Shown here piece by piece: positions 1-8,293 of a stretch of 30,246 bases of DNA; the first letter of the stretch is position 1, and every line of letters starts with the position of its first letter. The stretch comes from an uncultured Oscillospiraceae bacterium (lineage in GTDB: Bacteria; Bacillota; Clostridia; Oscillospirales; Oscillospiraceae): NCBI GenBank assembly GCA_934572325.1, contig CAKTKT010000019.1:1-30246 (forward strand), in the 5' to 3' direction. Under the pieces are notes generated by a model that did not search any database, had not been told where the DNA came from, and was given only the letters and a program-made list of their open reading frames with translations. The position numbers and the translations under genes are program-made.

Positions 1-105
1 ACAACTTACCCATGAGACCCCTCCGCTGGCTGTCTCCCGCTGAGGTCACTGTACAATATGTTTGACAAACCTACAGAATTATTACTGCCGCAAGAAGGGA
101 AAACC

Positions 106-3024
106 ATGCTCAAACTCAAAAACATCAAAAAAGACTACATGGCGGGGGACTCTGTCGTCCACGCGCTCAAGGGCATTGACCTTGAGTTTCGCGAGAACGA
201 ATTTGTCGCGATCCTCGGTCATTCCGGCTGCGGCAAGACAACGCTGCTCAACATTATCGGCGGGCTGGATCAGTACACCTCCGGCGACCTGATAATCAAC
301 GGGAAGTCTACAAAAAACTTCACCGACGGCGACTGGGACAGCTACCGCAACCACTCTATCGGCTTCGTTTTCCAGTCGTACAACCTCATCCCGCACCAGA
401 CGGTGCTCTCCAATGTTGAGCTGGCGCTCACGCTGTCCGGCGTTGCCCCGGCGGAGCGCAGGGCGCGGGCTATCGACGCGCTGAAGAAGGTCGGACTGGG
501 CGACCAGATATATAAAAAACCCAACCAGATGTCCGGCGGGCAGATGCAGCGAGTCGCCATCGCGCGCGCCCTTGTCAACGATCCGGATATACTCCTCGCG
601 GACGAGCCGACAGGCGCGCTCGACTCCGACACCTCCGTGCAGATAATGAACATCCTCAAGGAAATATCCGCCGACAAGCTCATCATCATGGTCACGCACA
701 ACCCCGACCTTGCCGAGGCTTACGCCAGCCGCATCATCCGTCTCAAGGACGGGCTCATCATCGGCGACAGCGAGCCGTACAGCTCCGATGCGGAGGAGCG
801 GCAGCAGACAGACGGCAAGCGCAAAAAGACCTCCATGAGCTTTTTCACGGCGCTCGCCCTCTCGACGAATAACCTGCTGACGAAGAAGGCGCGCACTATC
901 CTCACCGCGTTTGCCGGCAGCATCGGCATCATCGGCATCGCGCTCATCATGTCGCTTTCAAACGGCATACAAAACTACATCGACAAGGTGCAGGAGGACA
1001 CGCTCTCCAGCTACCCCATAACCATCGAGGCGGAGAGCTACGACATGACGAGCATGATGACCTCGCTCATGGGCGTACACGCGGACGCGGACGAGAATAA
1101 GCACGACAACGACGCCGTGTATTCCAGCACCATACTCTACGACATGATGAACTCCATGATCTCCGCGGATAAGGAGGTCAACAACCTCAAGCCGTTCAAG
1201 GAGTTTCTGGAGAACGACACGGATGTGCAGCAGTATATAAGCTCCGTCATGTACTCCTATGACCTCGACATGAACCTCTACGCCCGCGACGTGGACGACA
1301 ACATCGTCAAGACGGACATAATCGAGCTCATGCAAAACGCGATGAGCACGACCTTCGGCGGCGATTACAGCTCGTACTTCTCCACGTTCGGCTCGTACTA
1401 TTCCATGGCGGACGCATGGCAGGAGATACTGCCCGGCGAGAACGGGGAGCTTGTCAACCCCCTGCTCAAGCAGCAGTACGACCTCATATACGGTCACTGG
1501 CCGGAGAAGTATGACGAGGTAGTGCTGACGGTGAACACCAATAACGAGGTGTCCGATCTCGTGCTGTACGCGCTCGGTCTCAAGTCCAACAGCAGCCTTG
1601 CCGACGATATGCAGACGTTCATCGACCAGGAGAACCTCAATACCGAGCTTGAGAGCTGGAGCTACGAGGACATTTGCAGCCGCTATGTGCGCTATATCTA
1701 CCCCGCCGACCAGTACAGCTACGACGAGGAGACGGGGGAGTATATCAATCTCGCGGATGAGGAGCTCGGTCTCAGAACGCTCTACAATAACGGGATGGAC
1801 GTCAAGATCGTCGGTATAATCCGCCAGAATGAGGATGCGGTCTCCGGCATGATAAGCGGCTCCATCGGCTACACCCATGCGCTCGTGGAGCACGTTGTCA
1901 GCGAGGCGGCGACAAAGGAGCTCGTCAAGCGCCAGCTTGACGACCCCGCGCACGACGTGTTCAACGGCCTGCCGTTCCTTGACGATGACGACGAGGCGTT
2001 CTCCAACTCCCGCAAGACGGAGGCGGCGAAGGATTACCTCGCCGACGCCACGGATGAGGAGCTTGCCGACGTATATGTCGATTATATGAGCGTTCCCGAG
2101 GACAGCTATGTTCAGGAGAAGATCGACGAGCAGATGGACGGCATGACCCGCACCGACATAGAGGACATGGTGCTCGACAATTATCCGGAGTATTCCTCCA
2201 TGCTCAGCAAGATGGACGACGACACGCTCTTTGACTATGTCGAGCAGATGATGGCGCAGCAGATAAAGGAGATATACGCCTCGCAGATGGAGGCGCTCTA
2301 CCGCAACCTCTCCGACAGCAAGCTCGCGCACGAGTTCAGCCTGCTCGCGCTGGAGGACGACGACTATCTCTGGATATACAATAACGCCATGCCGCCCGTG
2401 TACTCGGACTCCAGCTATAAGGAAAATCTGAAGAAGCTGGGCTACGTTGACCTTGACAGCCCCGGCACGATAAATATCTATGTCTCCACCTTCGAGGACA
2501 AGGACTCCATCGCGGACGCTATTGACCGCTATAACGCCTCCGTCTCCGAGGACGATGAGATAAGCTATACCGACGTCGTGGCGCTGCTGATGAGCTCCAT
2601 CACCACCATTATCAATGTGATAAGCTATGTGCTCATTGCGTTTGTGGCGATCTCGCTTGTGGTGTCGTCCATCATGATAGGCATTATCACGTATATAAGC
2701 GTGCTTGAGCGCACGAAGGAGATCGGCATACTCCGCGCTATCGGCGCATCGAAGAAGGACGTTTCGCGTGTGTTCAACGCCGAGACGTTCATCATCGGGC
2801 TCACGGCGGGGCTTATCGGCATCCTCATGACGGTGCTGCTGAATATCCCGATAAACATCATCGTGCGCGATCTGACCGGCATAATGTCTCTCAAGTCGGA
2901 GCTTCCGTGGGCGGGCGGCGTGATACTTGTCATCATCAGCGTCGTGCTCACGTTCTTCGCCGGACTTATCCCGTCCAGCCTCGCCGCAAAGAAAGACCCC
3001 GTCGAGGCATTCAGGACGGAGTAA
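106..3024 (+). CDS. Fused ABC transporter ATP-binding protein/permease (MacB/FtsX type)
   Basis: A 972-residue protein joining an ABC ATPase to an FtsX-like permease in the cytoplasmic membrane. The ATPase shows Walker A GHSGCGKT (about residue 38), signature MSGGQ (142), Walker B ILLADEP (162) and an H-loop histidine (198). A first membrane helix lies near 265-287, then a very long acidic, Tyr/Asp-rich outer domain of about 540 residues, then three helices near 836-866, 896-918 and 938-960. The motif LERTKEIGILRAIGAS after helix 2 is typical of FtsX/MacB permeases. The ATG at 106 is chosen because AAGAAGGGA precedes it by a few bases; an in-frame ATG at 58 has no ribosome site. Such proteins export or sense antimicrobial peptides or lipoproteins, or act mechanically at the envelope; which applies here cannot be told. 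No partner genes are visible. The large outer domain is the unusual part. Confidence 0.93.
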   Translation: MLKLKNIKKDYMAGDSVVHALKGIDLEFRENEFVAILGHSGCGKTTLLNIIGGLDQYTSGDLIINGKSTKNFTDGDWDSYRNHSIGFVFQSYNLIPHQTVLSNVELALTLSGVAPAERRARAIDALKKVGLGDQIYKKPNQMSGGQMQRVAIARALVNDPDILLADEPTGALDSDTSVQIMNILKEISADKLIIMVTHNPDLAEAYASRIIRLKDGLIIGDSEPYSSDAEERQQTDGKRKKTSMSFFTALALSTNNLLTKKARTILTAFAGSIGIIGIALIMSLSNGIQNYIDKVQEDTLSSYPITIEAESYDMTSMMTSLMGVHADADENKHDNDAVYSSTILYDMMNSMISADKEVNNLKPFKEFLENDTDVQQYISSVMYSYDLDMNLYARDVDDNIVKTDIIELMQNAMSTTFGGDYSSYFSTFGSYYSMADAWQEILPGENGELVNPLLKQQYDLIYGHWPEKYDEVVLTVNTNNEVSDLVLYALGLKSNSSLADDMQTFIDQENLNTELESWSYEDICSRYVRYIYPADQYSYDEETGEYINLADEELGLRTLYNNGMDVKIVGIIRQNEDAVSGMISGSIGYTHALVEHVVSEAATKELVKRQLDDPAHDVFNGLPFLDDDDEAFSNSRKTEAAKDYLADATDEELADVYVDYMSVPEDSYVQEKIDEQMDGMTRTDIEDMVLDNYPEYSSMLSKMDDDTLFDYVEQMMAQQIKEIYASQMEALYRNLSDSKLAHEFSLLALEDDDYLWIYNNAMPPVYSDSSYKENLKKLGYVDLDSPGTINIYVSTFEDKDSIADAIDRYNASVSEDDEISYTDVVALLMSSITTIINVISYVLIAFVAISLVVSSIMIGIITYISVLERTKEIGILRAIGASKKDVSRVFNAETFIIGLTAGLIGILMTVLLNIPINIIVRDLTGIMSLKSELPWAGGVILVIISVVLTFFAGLIPSSLAAKKDPVEAFRTE

Positions 3025-3092
3025 AAGAGTTATGTAAACCTAAAGTCAGCTCTATATTATATTTCGGGCAGAGCAACAAAAGAAAACTTAGA

Positions 3093-3129
3093 AGAGATGA
3101 AGTGCAGCGTGCTGTGCTTCATCTCTTTT
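3093..3129. terminator. Hairpin terminator between convergent genes
   Basis: AGAGATGAAG and CTTCATCTCT form a perfect 10-bp stem around a loop that can also pair CAGC with GCTG. TTTT follows on the plus strand, and a T-rich tract follows on the minus strand a little further on. It lies between the convergent ABC transporter and LysR genes, so it may serve both. Confidence 0.75.
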
Positions 3130-3138
3130 ATAAATACG

Positions 3139-3172
3139 TCAGACGCTGACAGCTATTTATTCAGCGGTTACT
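3139..3172. repeat. Solo copy of the right end of the repeat at 28283-28523
   Basis: These 34 bases (TCAGACGCTGACAGCTATTT onward) match the right end of the hairpin-rich repeat at 28283-28523 with a single G/A difference. No matching left inverted end was found in the flanking sequence, so this is a solo end, a truncated copy, or a separately mobile short unit. Confidence 0.75.
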
Positions 3173-3237
3173 TTAATACTGTTATTCAAGAGAATCTTCA
3201 CTTAGTTTATGATTTTATGATAGTATCAGGCATAGAA

Positions 3238-4137
3238 TCAGGCATAGATGCGCAGAGTCTCGTTATACACCTTCATGATGTCGCGCAGTATGTCCGGTTG
3301 GGCAAAATCCCTGCGGTAGGCAAGGTTGATCTCGCGCATCATGCTTAAATTCTCCACGGGAAGCAGCGCGAGCTTTCCTTTTTTCAGCTCGTCAAGGCAG
3401 ACACTGCGCGCCAGAATGGAAACGCCGAAGTCGCGGCGAATAAGATCCTTTATCGTCGCCATATTGTCTACCTCCAGCACGATGTTGAAGTCGGCAATGC
3501 TCATGTTGTTGCTCTCAAGGTGCGCGACAAAGAGGTTGCGCGTGGCGGAATCGGGCAAGCGCAGTATCAGGCGCTCCTTTTTCAGCTCGTTGAGCGTGAC
3601 CATGCTGCGCTTGGCAAACGGGTGGTTGACGGACACCGCGAGCACAAGATAGTCCGTATCAAGCAAAAGATAGCGGATCCGTTCATCGCTGATGCGCCCC
3701 TCCACAATCGCCAGATCCAGCTCATAGGTTTTCAGCATGGTATAAAGATTACTTATTGTATCAGTAATCATTTTTATGCTTATACCCTCATGCTCGGCGC
3801 TGTATTTTGCCAGCGCCTCAGCTATCGGGTTGCTCTCCGCCGTATGTGTGACGCCGACAGTGAGATGTGTAGTACGGCTGCCTCGATCCAGCAGCTCCTG
3901 ATAGAGGTTGTTGTACAGCCCCAGCATTTTTCGCGCACACTTGACGACCGCTTCACCCTGCTTTGTCACAACTATTTCACCGTCAACACGCTCGAATATC
4001 TTCACGCCGAACTCGCTCTCCAGCGCCTTGATGTGCTGGCTGACAGCAGGCTGCGTGATGGAGAGCTCCTTTGCCGCCCGCGTGTAATTTTTCAACTCGT
4101 ACACCTTCAAAAGCGTATATATTCTCTGATCCAGCAT
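3238..4137 (-). CDS. LysR-family transcriptional regulator
   Basis: A 299-residue regulator, the usual LysR length. The N-terminal winged helix-turn-helix is clear: NYTRAAKELSITQPAVSQHI around residues 17-36. A periplasmic-binding-like effector domain follows from about residue 90. An upstream in-frame ATG at 4149 exists, but GGAGG lies between the two ATGs with 5-base spacing, so the inner ATG at 4137 is chosen. It is divergent from the small ORF/MgtC-like pair across 114 bp, the classic layout for a LysR gene controlling its neighbour. The effector is unknown. The linker and effector domain show nothing truncated. Confidence 0.93.
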   Translation of the reverse strand: MLDQRIYTLLKVYELKNYTRAAKELSITQPAVSQHIKALESEFGVKIFERVDGEIVVTKQGEAVVKCARKMLGLYNNLYQELLDRGSRTTHLTVGVTHTAESNPIAEALAKYSAEHEGISIKMITDTISNLYTMLKTYELDLAIVEGRISDERIRYLLLDTDYLVLAVSVNHPFAKRSMVTLNELKKERLILRLPDSATRNLFVAHLESNNMSIADFNIVLEVDNMATIKDLIRRDFGVSILARSVCLDELKKGKLALLPVENLSMMREINLAYRRDFAQPDILRDIMKVYNETLRIYA

Positions 4138-4183
4138 TTCCGCCTCCATAACGTTATCTTATCATACTACATAAAAACATAAT

Positions 4184-4213
4184 TTGACTTTATTGCTGCC
4201 GCGCGCATATGAT
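4184..4213 (+). promoter_or_regulatory. Sigma-70-type promoter of the small ORF/MgtC operon
   Basis: -35 TTGACT (4184-4189), an 18-base spacer and -10 TATGAT (4208-4213). The -10 box lies inside the palindrome at 4208-4225. The small ORF starts about 40 bases downstream. Confidence 0.7.
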
Positions 4214-4225
4214 GTTAACATCATA
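4208..4225. promoter_or_regulatory. Perfect 18-bp palindrome, candidate operator
   Basis: TATGATGTTAACATCATA is a perfect dyad covering the -10 box of the plus-strand promoter in the lysR/mgtC intergenic region. The position suits repression of the MgtC operon. It could be bound by the adjacent LysR protein, although LysR sites usually have a T-N11-A form, or by another dimeric regulator. Confidence 0.55.
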
Positions 4226-4251
4226 CAGAAGCTTTGTCAAGGAGGCTGGTT

Positions 4252-4440
4252 ATGTTTCGCTCTGATTGCTTTGATGTTTACAAGGGCGCGGCTATGCGCG
4301 CCGCGCTTGGTATTTATACGCTGCATCAGTCAGCTCCCGCGCCCGTCATGTATCCGGAGATTTTGCGCAGGCTCGCCGATCACGCCTCGGCGCTGTCGGA
4401 GTTTGCTTTTGCGGAGGTGCTCTGCGATGACATTTGGTGA
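4252..4440 (+). CDS. Small hypothetical protein overlapping the mgtC-like start
   Basis: A 62-residue ORF starting MFRSDCFDVYKG. It is supported by AAGGAGG about 7 bases before its ATG and by a good promoter upstream. Its stop overlaps the start of the MgtC-like gene by 14 bases, so the two are probably translationally coupled. I recognise no family; there is no signal peptide or clear membrane segment. It may be a small protein in its own right or a leader ORF that sets translation of the membrane gene. Salmonella mgtC also has short leader ORFs, but no sequence similarity is claimed. It is too short for certainty. Confidence 0.5.
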   Translation: MFRSDCFDVYKGAAMRAALGIYTLHQSAPAPVMYPEILRRLADHASALSEFAFAEVLCDDIW

Positions 4441-5152
4441 GTATTATATCTGCCAGTTTTCGGTGGTACAGATGCTTGAGTTTGCACTGCGGGTCGTTGC
4501 GGCGTGTATGTGCGGCGCGGTCATCGGCTTTGAGCGCAGCCGCCGCTTCAAGGAGGCAGGTGTGCGCACGCACATAATCGTCTGCTGTGCCGCGGCGCTG
4601 TTCATGCTCATCTCGAAATACGGCTTTGCCGATCTCACGGATGCGTCAGGCACGACCTTCAACGGCACGCGCGGCGCAGATCCCGCGCGTATCGCGGCGC
4701 AGGCGGTCAGCGGCATCAGCTTTCTCGGCGCGGGCGTGATATTTAAAAACGGCAGCACCGTCAAGGGGCTTACCACAGCCGCCGGTATATGGGCGACGGC
4801 GGGCATCGGGCTGGCGCTGGGCTGCGGAATGTACGTGCTGGGCATATTTGTCACGCTGGTGATTGCGCTGCTTCAGGTCATAATGCACCGCTTCACCGTT
4901 GGGGCGGACTCCTTTTTCATTAACCGCCTGTGCTTTACCGTCGCCGATAACGAGCCCTTCGGCGATCAGCTCGACGAGCTTTTGCGCGAGTGGGATGCGC
5001 AAACGCTCTCCGGCGGCATCACACGCGCCGACGGCGGCATTACATATGACCTCACGCTGAAAATGCCGCGCAGCATATCGCTCGGCGATGTGAGCGAATT
5101 TATGAGCAATCACAGCGCCGTCAAGTCCGCCGAGGGAACTCCGGTAAGCTGA
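4427..5152 (+). CDS. MgtC/SapB family membrane protein
   Basis: A 241-residue integral membrane protein. After a short N-terminus come helices with the family signature: GAVIGFERSRRFKEAGVRTH near residue 28, a following CAAALFMLIS helix, then SGISFLGAGVIFK and TTAAGIWATAGIGLA segments. A C-terminal cytosolic domain follows. MgtC proteins modulate envelope physiology under low magnesium or phosphate; in many bacteria the exact role is unknown. The frame stays open back to 4184, but the ATG at 4427 has GGAGG 9 bases upstream and gives a normal N-terminus. It is probably co-transcribed with the small ORF before it and controlled from the divergent LysR region. Confidence 0.9.
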   Translation: MTFGEYYICQFSVVQMLEFALRVVAACMCGAVIGFERSRRFKEAGVRTHIIVCCAAALFMLISKYGFADLTDASGTTFNGTRGADPARIAAQAVSGISFLGAGVIFKNGSTVKGLTTAAGIWATAGIGLALGCGMYVLGIFVTLVIALLQVIMHRFTVGADSFFINRLCFTVADNEPFGDQLDELLREWDAQTLSGGITRADGGITYDLTLKMPRSISLGDVSEFMSNHSAVKSAEGTPVS

Positions 5153-5245
5153 CACAGTGTGCTTCCCACCAACGCTTCCTCTACAGCGAAAAACTATCAT
5201 ATGAGCAAAAACCCTGTGTAAGCGTATCACTCCATAATAACGCAT

Positions 5246-5271
5246 CCTCCCCCGGCAGCCGCCGGGGGAGG
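5246..5271. terminator. GC-rich hairpin between convergent genes
   Basis: CCTCCCCCGGC pairs perfectly with GCCGGGGGAGG around AGCC. No long T-run follows on either strand, but the position between the ends of the MgtC-like gene and the oxidoreductase suits a bidirectional terminator or an mRNA end-stabilising hairpin. Confidence 0.65.
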
Positions 5272-5312
5272 AATCACTTTACACTATCACTATTACATGC
5301 ACAGCCCGTGCA

Positions 5313-8030
5313 TTATTTCTTCTTGCTGCGCAGTATCTTGACCTCGCGCTTGACCATGTAGGGGAGTATAGCCTTCATCTTGTCCTCCGCCTTGTACATG
5401 ACGGACGCCTCCGGCAGATCGCGGCTGAGATGTATCGCGTCAAACTCGCACCGCGTCGTGCACAGACCGCAGCCGATGCACTTGTTCTCGTCCACCACGG
5501 TCGCGCCGCAGCCGAGGCAGCGCGCCGCCTCGCGGCGCACCTGCTCCTCGGTGAAGGTCAGACGCGCGTCGGCAAAGCTCTTCGCCTTGGCGCTGTCCGT
5601 GCCGGGGCGCTGGCGGGAGGAGTTGTCGAAGCTCTCCACCGGCAGCATTACGTCGTCCTTGTTCAGCTCGATGAACCGGCGGCGGTTGCGCGCGAGAGTG
5701 AGGCTCTGCCCGGGGTGCACATAGCGGTGCAGCGACTCGGCAGCCTCGCGTCCGGCGGCGATAGCGTCGATGGCGAACTTCGGACCTGTCAGCGCGTCGC
5801 CGCCGACGAATATGTCGGGCTGTGCGGTCTGGAGAGTGACGGGATCGGCGATGACCGTGCCGTTTCGGTTGAAGGTCATGCCCTCGGGCGCGATGCCGCC
5901 GAGATCTATCCTCTGCCCGATGGCGCTGATGACGGAATCGACCTCGATAGTCTCATATTTGCCCGTGCCGACAGGCGTGCGGCGACCCTTTTCGTCCGCT
6001 TCGCCCAGCTCCATCAGCTCCACCTTGAGCGCCGTGACCTTTTCGCCGTCGCCGATGATCTCCACGGGTGCGCAGAGGTAACGGAACTTTACGCCCTCCT
6101 CGACCGCCTCGGCGACCTCCGCCTTATCCGCGGGCATTTCCGCCTCGGAGCGGCGATAGATCACATAGGTCTCCTCCGCGCCGAGCCTCACGGCACTGCG
6201 GCAAACGTCCATTGCCACGTTGCCGCCGCCGATGACGGCGCACCTTTTGCCGACGGCTGGGTGCTTTTCAAGGTTGACCGCGCGCATGAACTCAACGCCG
6301 CCGAACACGCCGCGCAGCGCCTCGCCCGGGATGCCGAGAGGCGCGGAGCTCTGCGCGCCGATGCAGAGGAAGAAGCCCTTGTAGCCCTGTGCGCGCAGCT
6401 CGTCGAGCGTGACGTCTCTGCCGACCTCAACGCCGCATTTGAACTCCACGCCCATTTCGCGCAGCACGTCGATCTCCGCGTTCACAACGTCCTTTTCCAG
6501 ACGGAACGAGGGGATACCGAGCGTGAGCATGCCGCCGGGAACCTCGTCCTTTTCAAACACGGTCACGGGGTAGCTCATGTTGGCAAGGTAGTACGCACAG
6601 CTCAAGCCCGCAGGACCTGCGCCGATAACGGCTATCTTCTCCTCATAGCCGGAGGTGTCCTCCCTGCGGGTGCGCTTTGCGGGGATGTAGCGCTTGTCTG
6701 CGTGAAGCTCCTGCTCGGCGATGAACTTCTTTATCTCGTCGATGGCGACGGGATTGTCCACCGTGCCGCGTGTGCAGGAGTCCTCGCAGCGGCGGTTGCA
6801 TATGCTGCCGCAGACGGCGGGCAGGGGGTTATCCTGCTTGATGAGCTTGAGCGCGTCAAGGTATCTGCCCTCCGCCGCCATCTTGATGTAGCCCTGCACG
6901 GCGATGTGCGCGGGGCAGGCGGTCTTGCAGGGGGCGGTGCCGCTGTCGTAGCAGTTTATCATGTTGTTGTCGCGGTAGTCCTCGTCCCACTTCTCCGGAC
7001 CCCACTTTGTGTCGTCGGGCAGCTCGTGCTTGGGATAGGCGACGGGACCGTTCTTTGTGCACAGCTTCTGCCCCAGCTTTGCCGCGCCTGCGGGGCAGAC
7101 CTCCACGCACTTGCCGCACGCGACACACTTTTCCATGTCCACATGGGCGATGTACGCACTGCGGGACATATTCGGCGTGTTGAAAAGCTGTGACGTGCGC
7201 AGGGCGTAGCACACGCCGGGCGCACAGTTGCAGATGGCAAAGATCTTGTCCTCGCCGTCAATGTTCGTTATCTGGTGGACGTAGCCCTCCTCCTCGGCGC
7301 GCCGGAGGATCTCCATGACCTCGTCATAGCTGACCTCGTGCCCGTCCTTGCCGGTCTCCACGGAGTAGCGCGCACAGTCGCCCACGGCGATGCACCAGTA
7401 GTCCTCAAGATCGCCCGAGCCCTCGCCGCGCACCGTCTGAGAGCGGCGGCAGGAGCACACGCCGGCGGCGTAGTAGTCGTACTTTTTGAGCCAGTGGGAG
7501 AGATGCTCGAGGCTGACGGACTTGGACTCGGTGGGGATGGCTTTCTCCACGGGTATGACGTGCATGCCGATGCCCGCGCCTCCGGGCGGCACTATCGCCG
7601 TTATCTTTTCGATGGGCAGACGGGTCATCTTGTTGAAGAAATCGCAGACCTCGGGGTGCTCGTCAACAAAGGACTTGCGCATATTGAGAAACTCCGCCGC
7701 GCCGGGCACGAACAGCGGCAGCAGGTACTGCTTCTCGTGCTGCGGGTTTTCCCAGTTCCACTCGATAAGCCCGACGCAGCCCATCTCGTGCAGCTTGGCT
7801 TCCAGCTTCTCCCTGTCGGTCCAGCCGGAGGACTTTGCAATCTGCGCCAGCGTCTGCGGCACGCGCTGCGGCATACTCAGCGCGATCTCGACCATCTCGT
7901 CGTCCAGCGTGTTCACAAGCCCCCAGTACTCGGGGCAGCTCTCGTCGAGCTTTTTCAGCCCCAGCCTGTACGGCACGCGGTCGGTCATCTTTTTGCCGAG
8001 GGCAAAGAGCTTTTCTTTGTTCGTTACCAT
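5313..8030 (-). CDS. Iron-sulfur/FAD/NAD(P) oxidoreductase with GltD-like core
   Basis: A 905-residue soluble electron-transfer flavoprotein. The N-terminal region of about 290 residues carries cysteine motifs CSCRRS (192), CIAVGDC (213) and CNCAPGVC (267). A ferredoxin-type cluster CVACGKCVEVCP follows at about 302. The core is GltD-like: a four-cysteine entry region (363-419), an FAD site VIGAGPAGLSCAYYLA (468) and an NAD(P) site VIGGGNVAMDVCRSA further on. The C-terminus adds CLGCG (838) and CIGCGLCTTRCEFDAIHL. The fold is that of NADPH-dependent glutamate synthase small-subunit relatives, but no large GltB subunit is nearby, so glutamate synthesis is unlikely. It more probably passes electrons between NAD(P)H and ferredoxin or an unknown substrate. 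AAAGGAG precedes the ATG by 6 bases. The gene stands alone with its own promoter. Confidence 0.9.
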   Translation of the reverse strand: MVTNKEKLFALGKKMTDRVPYRLGLKKLDESCPEYWGLVNTLDDEMVEIALSMPQRVPQTLAQIAKSSGWTDREKLEAKLHEMGCVGLIEWNWENPQHEKQYLLPLFVPGAAEFLNMRKSFVDEHPEVCDFFNKMTRLPIEKITAIVPPGGAGIGMHVIPVEKAIPTESKSVSLEHLSHWLKKYDYYAAGVCSCRRSQTVRGEGSGDLEDYWCIAVGDCARYSVETGKDGHEVSYDEVMEILRRAEEEGYVHQITNIDGEDKIFAICNCAPGVCYALRTSQLFNTPNMSRSAYIAHVDMEKCVACGKCVEVCPAGAAKLGQKLCTKNGPVAYPKHELPDDTKWGPEKWDEDYRDNNMINCYDSGTAPCKTACPAHIAVQGYIKMAAEGRYLDALKLIKQDNPLPAVCGSICNRRCEDSCTRGTVDNPVAIDEIKKFIAEQELHADKRYIPAKRTRREDTSGYEEKIAVIGAGPAGLSCAYYLANMSYPVTVFEKDEVPGGMLTLGIPSFRLEKDVVNAEIDVLREMGVEFKCGVEVGRDVTLDELRAQGYKGFFLCIGAQSSAPLGIPGEALRGVFGGVEFMRAVNLEKHPAVGKRCAVIGGGNVAMDVCRSAVRLGAEETYVIYRRSEAEMPADKAEVAEAVEEGVKFRYLCAPVEIIGDGEKVTALKVELMELGEADEKGRRTPVGTGKYETIEVDSVISAIGQRIDLGGIAPEGMTFNRNGTVIADPVTLQTAQPDIFVGGDALTGPKFAIDAIAAGREAAESLHRYVHPGQSLTLARNRRRFIELNKDDVMLPVESFDNSSRQRPGTDSAKAKSFADARLTFTEEQVRREAARCLGCGATVVDENKCIGCGLCTTRCEFDAIHLSRDLPEASVMYKAEDKMKAILPYMVKREVKILRSKKK

Positions 8031-8057
8031 GTCAGTCTCCTTTATATGTAATTTTTA

Positions 8058-8126
8058 CCGAAAAATTGTCTCACTTGTTTATACAATAACATATATATTG
8101 CGGCTTGTCACTAGACAATTTTTCGG
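8058..8126. promoter_or_regulatory. Inverted repeat around the oxidoreductase promoter
   Basis: CCGAAAAATTGTCT (8058-8071) and its exact reverse complement AGACAATTTTTCGG (8113-8126) are 41 bp apart. The right arm overlaps a smaller perfect dyad TTGTC-N4-GACAA (8105-8118), similar in form to CRP/FNR-type sites. Read on the minus strand, a promoter TTGTCT (8113-8118), 17-base spacer, TATATG (8090-8095) lies between the arms, so one site covers the -35 and the other lies in the early transcribed region. This suits a repressor pair or DNA loop. Confidence 0.5.
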
Positions 8127-8212
8127 CAGGTCAAGGGAGACGCCACAAAATGTGCCGGAAGCGGATTATAAGGAGCTTTGCCCTGCGACGTCGCTGATTA
8201 CCGCAGAATATA

Positions 8213-8240
8213 TTGAAATTATTTCTCTTTCGTGTATAAT
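8213..8240 (+). promoter_or_regulatory. Promoter of the acyltransferase gene
   Basis: TTGAAA (8213-8218), a 16-base spacer and a perfect TATAAT (8235-8240), about 54 bases before the ATG at 8294. Confidence 0.65.
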
Positions 8241-8293
8241 TTACTCGGTGGAGTTTGCACACACCAATCATCAGCCGCAGTGGAGGTTACAAG

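Noticed and set aside
958..2331. Long minus-strand open frame of 457 codons inside the ABC transporter gene
   Set aside because: It is antisense to a clear ABC/FtsX gene, with a biased Val/His/Leu composition and no domain motifs; a shadow caused by codon bias in a GC-rich gene.
5430..7193. 587-codon plus-strand frame opposite the oxidoreductase
   Set aside because: Antisense to a protein with many verified cofactor motifs; the translation is Ala/Val/Asp/His repetitive with no family features.
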